From: CADCVT01 sp035940955
Lineage (GTDB): Bacteria > Actinomycetota > Thermoleophilia > Solirubrobacterales > Solirubrobacteraceae
Direction: 5' to 3'
Assembly: GCA_035940955.1 (NCBI GenBank)
Contig: DASZEJ010000063.1
Coordinates: forward strand, 17,682-81,681
DNA: 64,000 nt
Below the pieces are notes generated by a model, which was not told where the DNA came from, did not search any database, and saw only the letters and a list, made by a program, of their open reading frames with translations. Within the stretch, counting starts at the first letter, position 1; every line of letters begins with the position of its first letter. The position numbers and the translations under genes were made by a program. Positions 35,734 through 44,000 of the stretch are shown here, one piece after another.

Positions 35734-36594
35734 ATGCTGGACCGCGCAGTCGCCACCGCCCTCGCCGGCGCGCTCACGATCGCGTTCTCGGGCATCCTCG
35801 TCCGGCTCGCCGACGTGGCGCCGGAGACGGCCGCGTTCTTCCGCTGCCTCTACGCGCTGCCGGCGCTCGGCGTGCTCGCGTGGCTCGAGCGGCGCCGGCT
35901 CGGGGCGCGGCCGCCGCGGCGGCTGGTGCTCGCGGCGGCCGGGCTCTGCTTCGCCGCCGACCTCGTCTTCTGGCACCACGCGATCGCCGACGTCGGCGCG
36001 GGCCTGGCGACCGTCCTGGGGAACCTGCAGGTCGTCCTCGTGGCGTTCGTCGCGTGGGCGGTGCTCGCCGAGCGGCCCGAGGCGCGGGTCCTGGCCGCGG
36101 TGCCGGTCGCCCTCACCGGCGTGGTGCTGATCTCCGGCGTGCTGGAGGAGGGCGCGTACGGCGCCGACCCGGCGCGCGGCGTGCTGTTCGGCGGGCTCAC
36201 CTCGCTCGCGTACGCGCTGTTCATCCTGCTGCTGCGCAGCGCGAACGCCGGCCCGAGCCGCCCCGCCGGCCCGCTGCTCGAGTCGACGGCGTGGTCGGCG
36301 GCCGGCTGCCTGGTCGCCGGCGAGGCGCTCGGCACGCTCGACCCGCTGCCCGGCTGGCCCGCGCAGGGCTGGCTCGTCCTGCTCGCGCTCAGCGCGCAGG
36401 TCCTCGGCTGGATGCTGATCTCGTGGTCGCTGCCGCGGCTGCCCGCCGCGCTGACGTCGGTGCTGCTGCTCGCGCAGCCGGTCGCTGCGGTGCTGCTGGC
36501 GATGGCGCTGCTCGGGGAGGACCCGTCGCCCGTGCAGCTCGGCGGCGTGGCGGTCGTGCTCTCCGCCATCGCGGTCGCGACCGTGCGACGCTAG
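35734..36594 (+). CDS. EamA/DMT-family transporter
   Basis: Ten-helix permease of 286 aa made of two EamA repeats. The first (AGALTIAFSGILVRLADVAP, then TAAFFRCLYALPALGVLAWL) and the second (LFGGLTSLAYALFILLLRS to AVAVLLAMALLGEDPSPVQL, with the family's terminal GGVAVVLSAIAVA) are clear. These proteins export amino acids or metabolites. The MocR-type regulator gene starts 41 bp downstream on the same strand, a common pairing in which the regulator controls the exporter or an amine pathway. Confidence 0.9.
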   Translation: MLDRAVATALAGALTIAFSGILVRLADVAPETAAFFRCLYALPALGVLAWLERRRLGARPPRRLVLAAAGLCFAADLVFWHHAIADVGAGLATVLGNLQVVLVAFVAWAVLAERPEARVLAAVPVALTGVVLISGVLEEGAYGADPARGVLFGGLTSLAYALFILLLRSANAGPSRPAGPLLESTAWSAAGCLVAGEALGTLDPLPGWPAQGWLVLLALSAQVLGWMLISWSLPRLPAALTSVLLLAQPVAAVLLAMALLGEDPSPVQLGGVAVVLSAIAVATVRR

Positions 36595-36626
36595 CCATCG
36601 CCCCGGCGATTGTGCGATCCTGTCTT

Positions 36627-36643
36627 GTACGGCAATGTCGTAC
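36627..36643. promoter_or_regulatory. Inverted repeat across the MocR-type gene start
   Basis: GTACG (36627-36631), 7 bp, CGTAC (36639-36643), with the ATG at 36635 in the centre. A regulator binding here would block its own expression, as many MocR proteins do. Confidence 0.4.
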
Positions 36644-38137
36644 GTCATCGACTTGAGTGACATCGAGCGCGACGGCGAGCGGTCGGTCACCCAGCAGCTC
36701 GTCGACCGGTTCGCGGAGCTGATCGACGCGGGCGAGCTGCAGCCCGGCGCCAAGCTGCCGACGACGCGCGCGCTGGCCGAGCAGGCCGGCGTCAACCCGC
36801 TCACCGCGGCGCGGGTATACCGCAGGCTCGGCGAGCTGGGCTACACGACCGCGACCGTGGGGCGCGGGACCTTCGTCCGCTCGCGGCCGCCGCGCAGCGG
36901 CGCGCTCGGCCCCGACGACGACGGCTGGCAGCTCGCCGCCCTCCCTCCCCGCACGTCGAGCTACGCCGAGCAGATGCTCGAGGAGTCCTTCCGCGCGCCC
37001 GACCGCACCGACGTGATCCGGCTGTCGGCGGGCTGGCCGGACCCGGCGTCGTTCCCGCGCGCGGCGATCGAGGAGGCGGGCCGGCGGATCCTCGCCGAGC
37101 GGGTCGACGACGTGCTCAGCTACCAGCCCGTCGAGGGGCTGCTGGAGCTGCGCGAGGCGATCGCCCAGCTCGGCGCCCGTCACGGGTTCGCACGCGACCC
37201 GGGCGAGATCGTGGTCACGACCGGCGCCAAGCAGGCGCTCGACCTCGCCGCCCGCGCGCTGCTCGAGCCCGGCGACGTCGCGGTCGTCGAGTCGCCGACG
37301 TTCACGGGCACGCTCAGCGCGCTGGAGGGCGCGGGCGCGCGCCTGCTGCCGATTCCCGTCGACGGCGACGGCGCCGACGTCGGCGCGCTCGACCGCATCC
37401 TCGCCCGCCACGAGGTCAAGGTCGTCGCGCTGCAGACCTCGTGCCACAACCCGACCGGCGTCGAGCTGTCGGCCGAGCGCCGCGCGCGGCTGCTCGCGCT
37501 CGCCCGCGAGCGCTCGTTCTTCGTCATCGAGGACGCCGTCTACTCCAGCCTGCGGTTCGACGGGGAGCGGGTGCCCGCGCTGCGCGGCGAGGCGCCCGCG
37601 CACGTCGTGCACGTCGAGTCGCTCTCCAAGACCGTCGCGGGCGGCCTGCGGATCGGGTGGCTGGCGGCCCGCGGCCCGGTGCTCGCCCGCATGGCGCAGC
37701 TGAAGATGAACAGCGACCTCCACAGCCCGGCGCTCATGCAGCTCATCGCCGCCGGCCTGCTGCGCGACGGCTACGAGCAGCGCGTGCGCGCGAGCGCGGA
37801 GGCCTACCGGGAGCGCCGCGACGCGCTGCTCGCCGCCCTCGACCGCCACCTGCGCGACGCCGCCACGTGGACGGTGCCGGGCGGCGGCCACAACCTGTGG
37901 GTCACGCTCGACCGCCCGGTCGACGAGCGGGCGCTCTACGCCGAGGCGCTGCGCGAGGGCGTGACGTTCCTGCCCGGCGGCGCGACACAGGCCCAGCCCA
38001 CGGGGCGCACGAGCCTGCGGCTGTCGTTCAGCCTGGTCGATCCCGAGCTGTTCGACGAGGGCGCTCGGCGGCTCGCCCGCGCCGTGCGAGCGGTGCACCG
38101 CCGCGCCCGCGTCGCGGCGACGGGCATGATCAGCTGA
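36635..38137 (+). CDS. MocR-type regulator: GntR winged helix fused to a PLP aminotransferase fold
   Basis: Protein of 500 aa. The N-terminal wHTH (about 1-85) includes ITQQLVDRF-like VTQQLVDRFAELIDAGEL, LPTTRALAEQAGVNPLTAAR and LGYTTATVGRGTFV. The aminotransferase domain follows after a linker (about 130-490). Signatures are VVTTGAKQALDLAARALL, SCHNPTGVELS, FVIEDAVYSSLRF and VESLSKTVAGGLRIGW with the PLP lysine K332. MocR proteins sense PLP or amino compounds rather than act as enzymes. The adjacent EamA exporter is a probable target. It overlaps the convergent greA by 8 bp. Confidence 0.92.
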   Translation: MSYVIDLSDIERDGERSVTQQLVDRFAELIDAGELQPGAKLPTTRALAEQAGVNPLTAARVYRRLGELGYTTATVGRGTFVRSRPPRSGALGPDDDGWQLAALPPRTSSYAEQMLEESFRAPDRTDVIRLSAGWPDPASFPRAAIEEAGRRILAERVDDVLSYQPVEGLLELREAIAQLGARHGFARDPGEIVVTTGAKQALDLAARALLEPGDVAVVESPTFTGTLSALEGAGARLLPIPVDGDGADVGALDRILARHEVKVVALQTSCHNPTGVELSAERRARLLALARERSFFVIEDAVYSSLRFDGERVPALRGEAPAHVVHVESLSKTVAGGLRIGWLAARGPVLARMAQLKMNSDLHSPALMQLIAAGLLRDGYEQRVRASAEAYRERRDALLAALDRHLRDAATWTVPGGGHNLWVTLDRPVDERALYAEALREGVTFLPGGATQAQPTGRTSLRLSFSLVDPELFDEGARRLARAVRAVHRRARVAATGMIS

Positions 38138-38597
38138 TCGCGACGACCTTGAGGCGCCGCTCGCCGCGCGGGGTCGCGACGACGGCCGTCTCCCCCGCCC
38201 GCCGGTCGCGCAGCGCGGCGCCGACCGGGGAGTCGAACGCGATCGCCCCCTCCGACGGCGACGCCTCGTGCGCGCTGACGAGCCGGTAGCTCATCCGCCG
38301 CCCGCTCGCCTCGTCCTCCACCTCGACCGTCGAGCCGAACGCGACGGCCTCGCCGCCCCCGGCGGCCTCGACGACCTGCGCGTTCAGCAGCTGCTCGCGC
38401 AGCTGGAGGATCTTCGTCTCGAGGTGCGCCTGGGCGTCCTTGGCCGCGTGGTACTCGGCGTTCTCCTTCAGGTCGCCCCAGGCGCGCGCGGTCTTGATCT
38501 GCTCCGCGATCTGCTGGCGGCCCTCGGTCTCCAGGCGCTCCAGCTCCTCGCGCAGCTTCCCGCGGCCCTCTTCGGTCATGTAGCTCGGCTCGTTCAC
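38130..38597 (-). CDS. greA: Transcription elongation factor GreA
   Basis: Rescues backtracked RNA polymerase by stimulating transcript cleavage. It has 155 aa. The N-terminal antiparallel coiled coil includes the tip motif ARAWGDLKENAEYHAAKDAQ with the catalytic acidic pair, and the C-terminal FKBP-like domain has EGAIAFDSPVGAALRDRRAG. I use the GTG at 38597, which has a TATCGT box exactly 8 nt upstream; an internal ATG at 38579 is the alternative. It is divergent from the DUF6916-like gene, with overlapping promoters. Confidence 0.95.
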   Translation of the reverse strand: MNEPSYMTEEGRGKLREELERLETEGRQQIAEQIKTARAWGDLKENAEYHAAKDAQAHLETKILQLREQLLNAQVVEAAGGGEAVAFGSTVEVEDEASGRRMSYRLVSAHEASPSEGAIAFDSPVGAALRDRRAGETAVVATPRGERRLKVVAIS

Positions 38598-38605
38598 GCG
38601 CGACG

Positions 38606-38617
38606 ACGATATAGGCT
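38606..38617. promoter_or_regulatory. Fused divergent -10 boxes of greA and the DUF6916-like gene
   Basis: TATCGT on the minus strand (38611-38606) is 8 nt before the greA GTG, and TAGGCT on the plus strand (38612-38617) is 8 nt before the ATG at 38626. The two boxes abut, so only one polymerase could bind at a time. Confidence 0.45.
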
Positions 38618-38625
38618 CGCGGCGG

Positions 38626-38925
38626 ATGCTCGAGACGCTGACGATCGACGACTTCTCCGGCCGCGTCGGCGAGACGTTCCGCGCGACCGCCGAGGGGGAC
38701 CGCACGCTGACGCTCACCCTCGACTCGGTCGACGCGCTGCCGCGGCCGCTGGGCGACAAGGGCCGCCAGCCGTTCTCGCTCGAGTTCCACGACGAGGCCG
38801 AGGAGCACGTCCCGCAGCAGACCGTGGCGGTCTCGCACGACGACCTCGGCAGCTTCGAGCTGTTCGTGGTGCCGCTCGGCCCGGGCGACGGCGGGCTGAT
38901 GCGCTACGAGGCGATCTTCACGTAG
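38626..38925 (+). CDS. DUF6916-like small beta protein
   Basis: Soluble protein of 99 aa, all-beta by pattern (MLETLTIDDFSGRVGETFRA, later FSLEFHDEAEEHVPQQTVAV, and a terminal MRYEAIFT). The pattern PQ-x-Y/V-x-hydrophobic-x-H and the ending match small proteins annotated DUF6916 that often neighbour tail-collar (MdpB-like) genes, as here. Its 3' end overlaps by 8 bp with the GNAT gene of the tail-collar operon on the other strand. It probably binds or escorts those proteins (inference). ATG start. Confidence 0.65.
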   Translation: MLETLTIDDFSGRVGETFRATAEGDRTLTLTLDSVDALPRPLGDKGRQPFSLEFHDEAEEHVPQQTVAVSHDDLGSFELFVVPLGPGDGGLMRYEAIFT

Positions 38926-39394
38926 CGGCGGGCGCGCGCTCCATCAGCACGTAGACCCCGTGCTCGCCCGCGGGCGCGAACCCCAGCCGCTCGTAGAGGG
39001 CGCGGGCGGGGTTGTTGACCTCGACATGGATCGAGAGCTTGCGCCCGCTGGCCTGCGCCTCCTCGATGAGCTCGCTCAGCAGCGTCGTCCCGATCCCCCG
39101 GTTGCGGAACGCGGGCGCGAGAGCGACGTCCATGATCCGGATGTCGCTCGGCCCCCGGTGGACGTACAGGCGCCCCGCGCGGCGCCCGTCCACCTCGACG
39201 ACGTCCAGCGTCGCCCCCGGATAGTGCTGCCGGTAGTGCGCGTCCTGCGCGGCGAACTGCTGCTCGACGAACGCCCGCTTCGTCGCGTCGTCCCACGGAA
39301 CCTGCGCGAGCTCCGGCTCGCGCACGCTCCCGTACAGCTCGACCAGGAACGCCCGATCCGAGTCGACCACCGGCCGCAGCCGCGGCTCCCCCAC
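38918..39394 (-). CDS. GNAT-family N-acetyltransferase
   Basis: Protein of 158 aa with the acetyl-CoA pyrophosphate loop VALAPAFRNRGIGTTLLSEL (R/Q-x2-G-x-G/A) and the C-terminal ALYERLGFAPAGEHGVYV. The N-terminal segment (RLRPVVDSDRAFLVELYGSV) starts the fold. The GTG start shares one base with the stop of the third tail-collar gene (TAGTG), so it is part of that operon and may modify its products or another surface component. Acceptor unknown. Confidence 0.87.
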   Translation of the reverse strand: MGEPRLRPVVDSDRAFLVELYGSVREPELAQVPWDDATKRAFVEQQFAAQDAHYRQHYPGATLDVVEVDGRRAGRLYVHRGPSDIRIMDVALAPAFRNRGIGTTLLSELIEEAQASGRKLSIHVEVNNPARALYERLGFAPAGEHGVYVLMERAPAAT

Positions 39395-39918
39395 TACCCG
39401 CGCGGCGGGAACACGCCCTGCAGGGCGATGTTGAAGTAGAAGGTGAGGTACGGCTGCATGTTGTTGTGGGGCTGGCTGCCGCCCGTCGGCGTCAGCGCCT
39501 GGGGGGCGAGGATCGTCCCGTCCGGCGCGTTCTGGTAGGGAGCGCCGCCGGTGGCCGGCGCGAACGAGGACGTCGGCGTGATCTGCTTGACGTCGGCGTT
39601 GTCCTGGGTCGCGGCCCTCATCTGATGTGAGTGCGTCGGCATCTCGCTGTCGATCAGCGTCACGAAGTCCGAGCCGCCGGTCTCGCCGAGGTCGTGCAGC
39701 GACAGCCCCGGTCCCTGCCCCGGGTGCATCGGCGCGGAGCCCTGCAGGTTCGGCAGGGCGAAGTTCGACTTGCCGTTCCCGCCGTAGGTGGTCCCGAGCA
39801 GCGCGAACAGCGCGGTGTTCTGCGAGAGCGGCATGAGCTGCCCGTCGCACCACGCCCACCCTTTGGGGGCGAAGTTGAACGGGAAGATCCGGATCTCCGC
39901 AACGAACGGATCGGCCAT
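39394..39918 (-). CDS. Phage tail-collar domain protein 3 (MdpB-like)
   Basis: Protein of 174 aa. It opens with the characteristic EIRIFPFNFAPKGWAWCDGQ, continues LLGTTYGGNGKSNFALPNLQ and has MPTHSHQM before a variable Ala/Thr/Pro-rich loop, then GGSQPHNNMQPYLTFYFNIA. This is the collar/microcystin-dependent-protein fold also seen in short tail fibres. Here it is chromosomal, one of three tandem paralogs, with no phage structural genes around. It follows AGGAG 7-8 nt upstream of the ATG. The third copy has lost the glycine-rich DLRGR motif (it reads NLQGS) present in the other two. Confidence 0.88.
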   Translation of the reverse strand: MADPFVAEIRIFPFNFAPKGWAWCDGQLMPLSQNTALFALLGTTYGGNGKSNFALPNLQGSAPMHPGQGPGLSLHDLGETGGSDFVTLIDSEMPTHSHQMRAATQDNADVKQITPTSSFAPATGGAPYQNAPDGTILAPQALTPTGGSQPHNNMQPYLTFYFNIALQGVFPPRG

Positions 39919-39928
39919 GTGCGCGCTC

Positions 39929-40432
39929 CTAGGTCGGGCTCGGGAAGATCCCGAACAGGGAGAGGATGAAGTCGATGCACAGGTACGGCTGGAAGTTCGT
40001 GTGCGGCTGGCTTCCACCGGCGGGGCCGATCGCCTGCGCGCTCATGTTGCCGTCCGGCGCAGCGTTGATGTAGGGCGTGATGTTCACCGAGTTGGCGGGC
40101 AGGTTGCCGCCCGCAGGAATCACGTTGCCGTCGGTCGCGGCGCCGAGGAACGCGTGGGTGTGAACCGGGATCTGGTTCACGGTGAGCGTGATCTCCTCCG
40201 CGCCGCCGGTCTCCGCCAGCTGGAACCCGTTGCCCTGGTGGATCGGGATGCGCCCGCGCAGGTCAGGGATGCCGAACGTCTCCTCCCCGTCGCCGCCATA
40301 GGTGGTTCCGATCAGCTGGAAGAGCGTCTCGTTCTCGGAGATCGGAAGGAGCTGCCCCTCGCAGAAGATCCAGCCGGCCGGGGCGAAGTTCCCGGCGAAC
40401 ATGCGGATCTCACCGACGTATGGCTGTGCCAT
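39929..40432 (-). CDS. Phage tail-collar domain protein 2 (MdpB-like)
   Basis: Protein of 167 aa with the same plan as its neighbours: VGEIRMFAGNFAPAGWIFCE, TTYGGDGEETFGIPDLRGRI, IPVHTHAF and the end SQPHTNFQPYLCIDFILSLF. The middle insert (about 95-130) is Asn/Ala/Gly-rich and differs most between the three copies. It lies 10 bp from copy 3 and 15 bp from copy 1, so all three form one transcript. Confidence 0.9.
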   Translation of the reverse strand: MAQPYVGEIRMFAGNFAPAGWIFCEGQLLPISENETLFQLIGTTYGGDGEETFGIPDLRGRIPIHQGNGFQLAETGGAEEITLTVNQIPVHTHAFLGAATDGNVIPAGGNLPANSVNITPYINAAPDGNMSAQAIGPAGGSQPHTNFQPYLCIDFILSLFGIFPSPT

Positions 40433-40447
40433 GTCTCCGCTCCTCGA

Positions 40448-40948
40448 TCAGTTGGGGCTGGGGAAGATGCCCTGCAGGGCGATGCAGAACGTGAGCGTCA
40501 GGAACGGCTGCATGTTCAGGTGCGCCTGGCTGCCGCCGGTGTTCCCGATGGTGCCGGGATTCATGGGCGTCAGGTTCGCCGGCGAGTGATACATGTTGTT
40601 CGCGCTGCCGAGCACGCGGCCGGTCGGGACCGAGTTGCCGCCCGTCGAGGCGGCGGACACGTTCACGGAGTGCGTGTGCATCGGCATCTCGCCGATCGTG
40701 ACCGTGTGCGCCTGCTCGCCGCCCCTCTCACCGAGCGTGTGGCCGCTGCCGACGTGGATCGGCGTCCTGCCGCGCAGGTCCGGCAACGCGAAGTTCACGC
40801 GCCCGTCGCCGCCGAACGTCGTGCCCAGGAGGGAGAAGAGCGCCTGGTTCTGGTTGATGGGCATCAACTGCCCGTTGCACATCGCCCAGCCCTTCGGCGC
40901 AAAGTCGAAGGACATGATCCTCAGCTCCGACAGGAACGGCTCCGCCAT
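40448..40948 (-). CDS. Phage tail-collar domain protein 1 (MdpB-like)
   Basis: Protein of 166 aa, first of the tandem triplet in transcription order. Motifs are SELRIMSFDFAPKGWAMCNG, TTFGGDGRVNFALPDLRGRT, MPMHTHSVNV and GSQAHLNMQPFLTLTFCIAL. The collar fold trimerises in known structures. It begins 62 bp after the stop of the giant adhesin gene on the same strand, with GGGGGG just upstream of the ATG as ribosome site, so the adhesin and the triplet may be co-transcribed. Confidence 0.9.
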   Translation of the reverse strand: MAEPFLSELRIMSFDFAPKGWAMCNGQLMPINQNQALFSLLGTTFGGDGRVNFALPDLRGRTPIHVGSGHTLGERGGEQAHTVTIGEMPMHTHSVNVSAASTGGNSVPTGRVLGSANNMYHSPANLTPMNPGTIGNTGGSQAHLNMQPFLTLTFCIALQGIFPSPN

Positions 40949-41010
40949 GGTCCCCCCATTGCGCTCGACGCCTGCTGAACGGCGAGCCTAGCCGATAACG
41001 GTGCTCACGG

Positions 41011-44000
41011 CTACTGCGCGCAGGCCGCGCCGCCCACGTATCCGCCGGAGCCGGGGTCCGGAGTGGACGCGCTGGCGGTGACGGCGGTGTTCTGAGCGAG
41101 CAGGTAGTTGGCGACCGCCGTCGTGTCGGTGGCACCCCCGGCGTACCCGGGAAGCCGGACGGTGGTGCTCTGCCGCGCGCGAACCCGGAGGTCGTGCCCG
41201 CCGTTGCGCCCGGAGTTGGACGCCGTGTTGCCGGAGATCAGCGCGCAGGTCAGGTACGAGTCGCTCGCGACGACGCCGCTGTTGAGGTGGATGCCCTGGA
41301 AGATGTTGCCGATCGCCCCGTTCGTGCCCGGGTTCGCGATCGTGTTGCCGGTCACGGTCAGGTTGACGTTCCCGCTCCCGCCCACACCGGTGCCCGCCTG
41401 CATGTCGATGCCGTAGTTGTTGTACTGGCGGATCTGGTTGTTCGAGATCGTCGCCGTCGCGTTGACCGGGTTGACGCCGTTGGACTGGACGTGGAAGGCG
41501 ATGCCGCTGCCCTCGAGCGACCCGGAGTTCGCGGTGCCGGCCAGGCCGATCTGCGCCCCGGTGACCGTCGCGTTCATCGAGCCGGCGCCGGCGCTCTTCT
41601 GCAGCGTCAGCGCGTGCGTGTGCGAGTCGCGGAACGTGTTCGTCCCGGTGATGTCGACGTCGAAGTGGCCGCCGGTGCCGGCGCCGCCGGTGATCGTCAC
41701 GCCGCCGCCGCCCGTCGCGATGCTGGGGTGGCTGTTGGACATCGCGTTGCTCGTGAAGTCGAGGTCGGAGCCGCCGCTGCCGCTGCCGATCATCTGGAAC
41801 AGGTCGCCCGCCGCCGCGGTGAACGTGCTGTTCTGGACCGTGACGTTGTTCGTCGAGGTCCCGATGCCCTCCACCATGATGCCGTCGCCGTTCGTCGTCC
41901 CGATCGTCATGGCGTCGAACGTCGCGCGGTTGAGCGTCCCGGACTCGTTCTTGATCCAGACGTTGTTCGCCAGGCCGCCCTGCACGTGCGAGTTCGTGAA
42001 CGAGGCGGAGCCGGTGAGACCCGCGCCGCCGCTGGTCGGGTTGTCGAACAGGATGCTGCTCTCGTTGAAGTCGCCGTTGACGTTCGTGCCGTTGCTGCCG
42101 TTGACGACGCTGTTGGCGAACGTGAAGTTGGTGACGTTGGAGCCGCGGATGCCGTAGTTGGCGTGGTCGTTCAGGTGCATGCGCGTGAGCGAGACGCCGC
42201 GCGTGTTGTTGAGCACGATGCCGGTCCCGTTCGGGGTCGCGCTCGTGTCGCTGTCGGCGCCCGTGGTGTCCTGGATGCGGCCGCCGGAGCACCCGCTCGT
42301 GTTCGCGTTGGTGCACGTCCCGCCGGCGCCGGCCACCGTCAGCGCGTCGTTCGAGCCGGTGTTGCTGAGCTGGATGCCGCTCGCCGCGCCGTTGGCCGAG
42401 ATGCGCTGGAAGGTCAGCGGCGCGCCGGGGCCGACGTCGGTGTCGGTGACGTTGAGGGCGCGGCCCGAGCCGGTGTCGATCGTGTTGCCGGTGCCGGTGA
42501 CGTTCAGCGTGCCGCTGGTGGTCGCGCTCACGCCGTTGCCGGACGTCGTGTCGACGTCGAGCGTGCCGCCGGACAGCGTCAGCGTGTGCCCGTCGCTCGA
42601 CGTCATCGCGATCGCGTTGTCCTCGCCCATGTTGAACGTCTTCGTGGCGTGGCTGACGACCGTGGAGCCGCCGGTGTTGCCGCTCAGCGTGATGCCGCCG
42701 TTCTCACCGCTGCTCACGTCGGAGTCGCCCGCCTCGGAGATCGGACCCGACAGCGTCACCGTGCCGGCGGTGCGGCCGGTGATCTCGGCCGTGCTGCCCT
42801 CGCCGTTGTTGAGCGCGCCCGCGAAGGTGATCGAGCCGGTGCCGCCGTTGAGGTCGAAGCCGATCCCCGCCGCCCCGCCGATGGTGCTGCCCGAGCCGGC
42901 GGAGAACGTGCCGCTGCCGAGCGCGTCGAGGTTGACGCCGTCACCGGCGCTGTTCGTCGAGTCGGCGTCGTCGAGGTCGATGGTCGGGCCGCTCGTCGCG
43001 GTCACGTCGACCGCCGGGCCGCCCGTCGCGCTGACGTTGTCCGTGCCCGCGGCGTCCACCGTGACGGTGCCGGCGTTCTGCAGCCGCAGCGCCGGGGTCG
43101 CGCCCGAGGTCGTCGTCAGCGACAGGTCCGTGCCGGTCCCGTCGCCCAGGCCGATGGTGCCGGTCGCGTTCGTGACGTCCACGCCGCCCGTGGACGAGCC
43201 GCTCGACGTGAGGTCGTCGAACGTGCTGGTGCCCAGGGCGACCGGGACTCCGCTGGTGCCGTCGACGTCGAGCGCCGGGCCGGCGGTGGCGGTGACCGAG
43301 ATCTGGCTGGCCGGGTTGAAGACGGCGCTCACCGCGTTGGCCGGCGTCGTCGTGTTGTGCAGCTTGACGCCGAGCGGGCTGTTGCTGACGAAGTTCGAGA
43401 CGTTGAACGTGCCGGTCGTCGAGTCGAGCTCGAGCGCGGGCTGGGTGCCGGCGGTGCCGTTGTCGACCACGCTCACGTCGTCGATCGTGCCGCCGCCGGT
43501 GTCGCCCGTGCCGCCCGCGATGCCGCCGCCGGTGCCGGACGGGTCGAGGACGAAGCCGCGGATCTCGTTGCCGTCGTCGAGGCTGATCACGTCGGCCGCG
43601 GTGGCGGTCAGCGTCGGGTGCGCGCCGGCGTTCGCGGGGTGCAGCGTGTCGGTGCCGAGCGCGCCGCCCTGGTCCGGGTCGACCTGGAGGCCCTCGTGCT
43701 CGCCGATGAGCCGCTCGCCGCTGTTCATCTGGTAGCCGTCGCCGCCGTAGCCGACCGACGTGTCGTCGCCGTCGAAGACGAACACGGTGTGGTTCGCGCC
43801 CGACGCGGTCTCGGCCTGCGCGAGCGTGTCGAACGGGGCCCGCGACGTGCCGCTGTTGCCGAGGGAGGAGTTGTTGACGTACCAGACGCAGCCGGCGATC
43901 GCGATCGTCACGCGACCGGTGTCGGTCAGCTCGCCGAGGGCGCTGTTGTCCTCGACCGTGTAGTCGAAGAAGTCCTCGTGGTCGCTGCAGCTCGAGCTCG

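Noticed and set aside
38926..40948. Prophage remnant suggested by tail-collar proteins
   Set aside because: No integrase, capsid, terminase, tail tube, lysis genes or attachment repeats are in the surroundings, and composition matches the host. Chromosomal collar cassettes fit better.
40991..40998. Perfect GCCGATAA sigma-28 -10 box on the plus strand
   Set aside because: It points antisense into the adhesin 3' end, has no TAAA at the right distance and no gene behind it. Likely chance.
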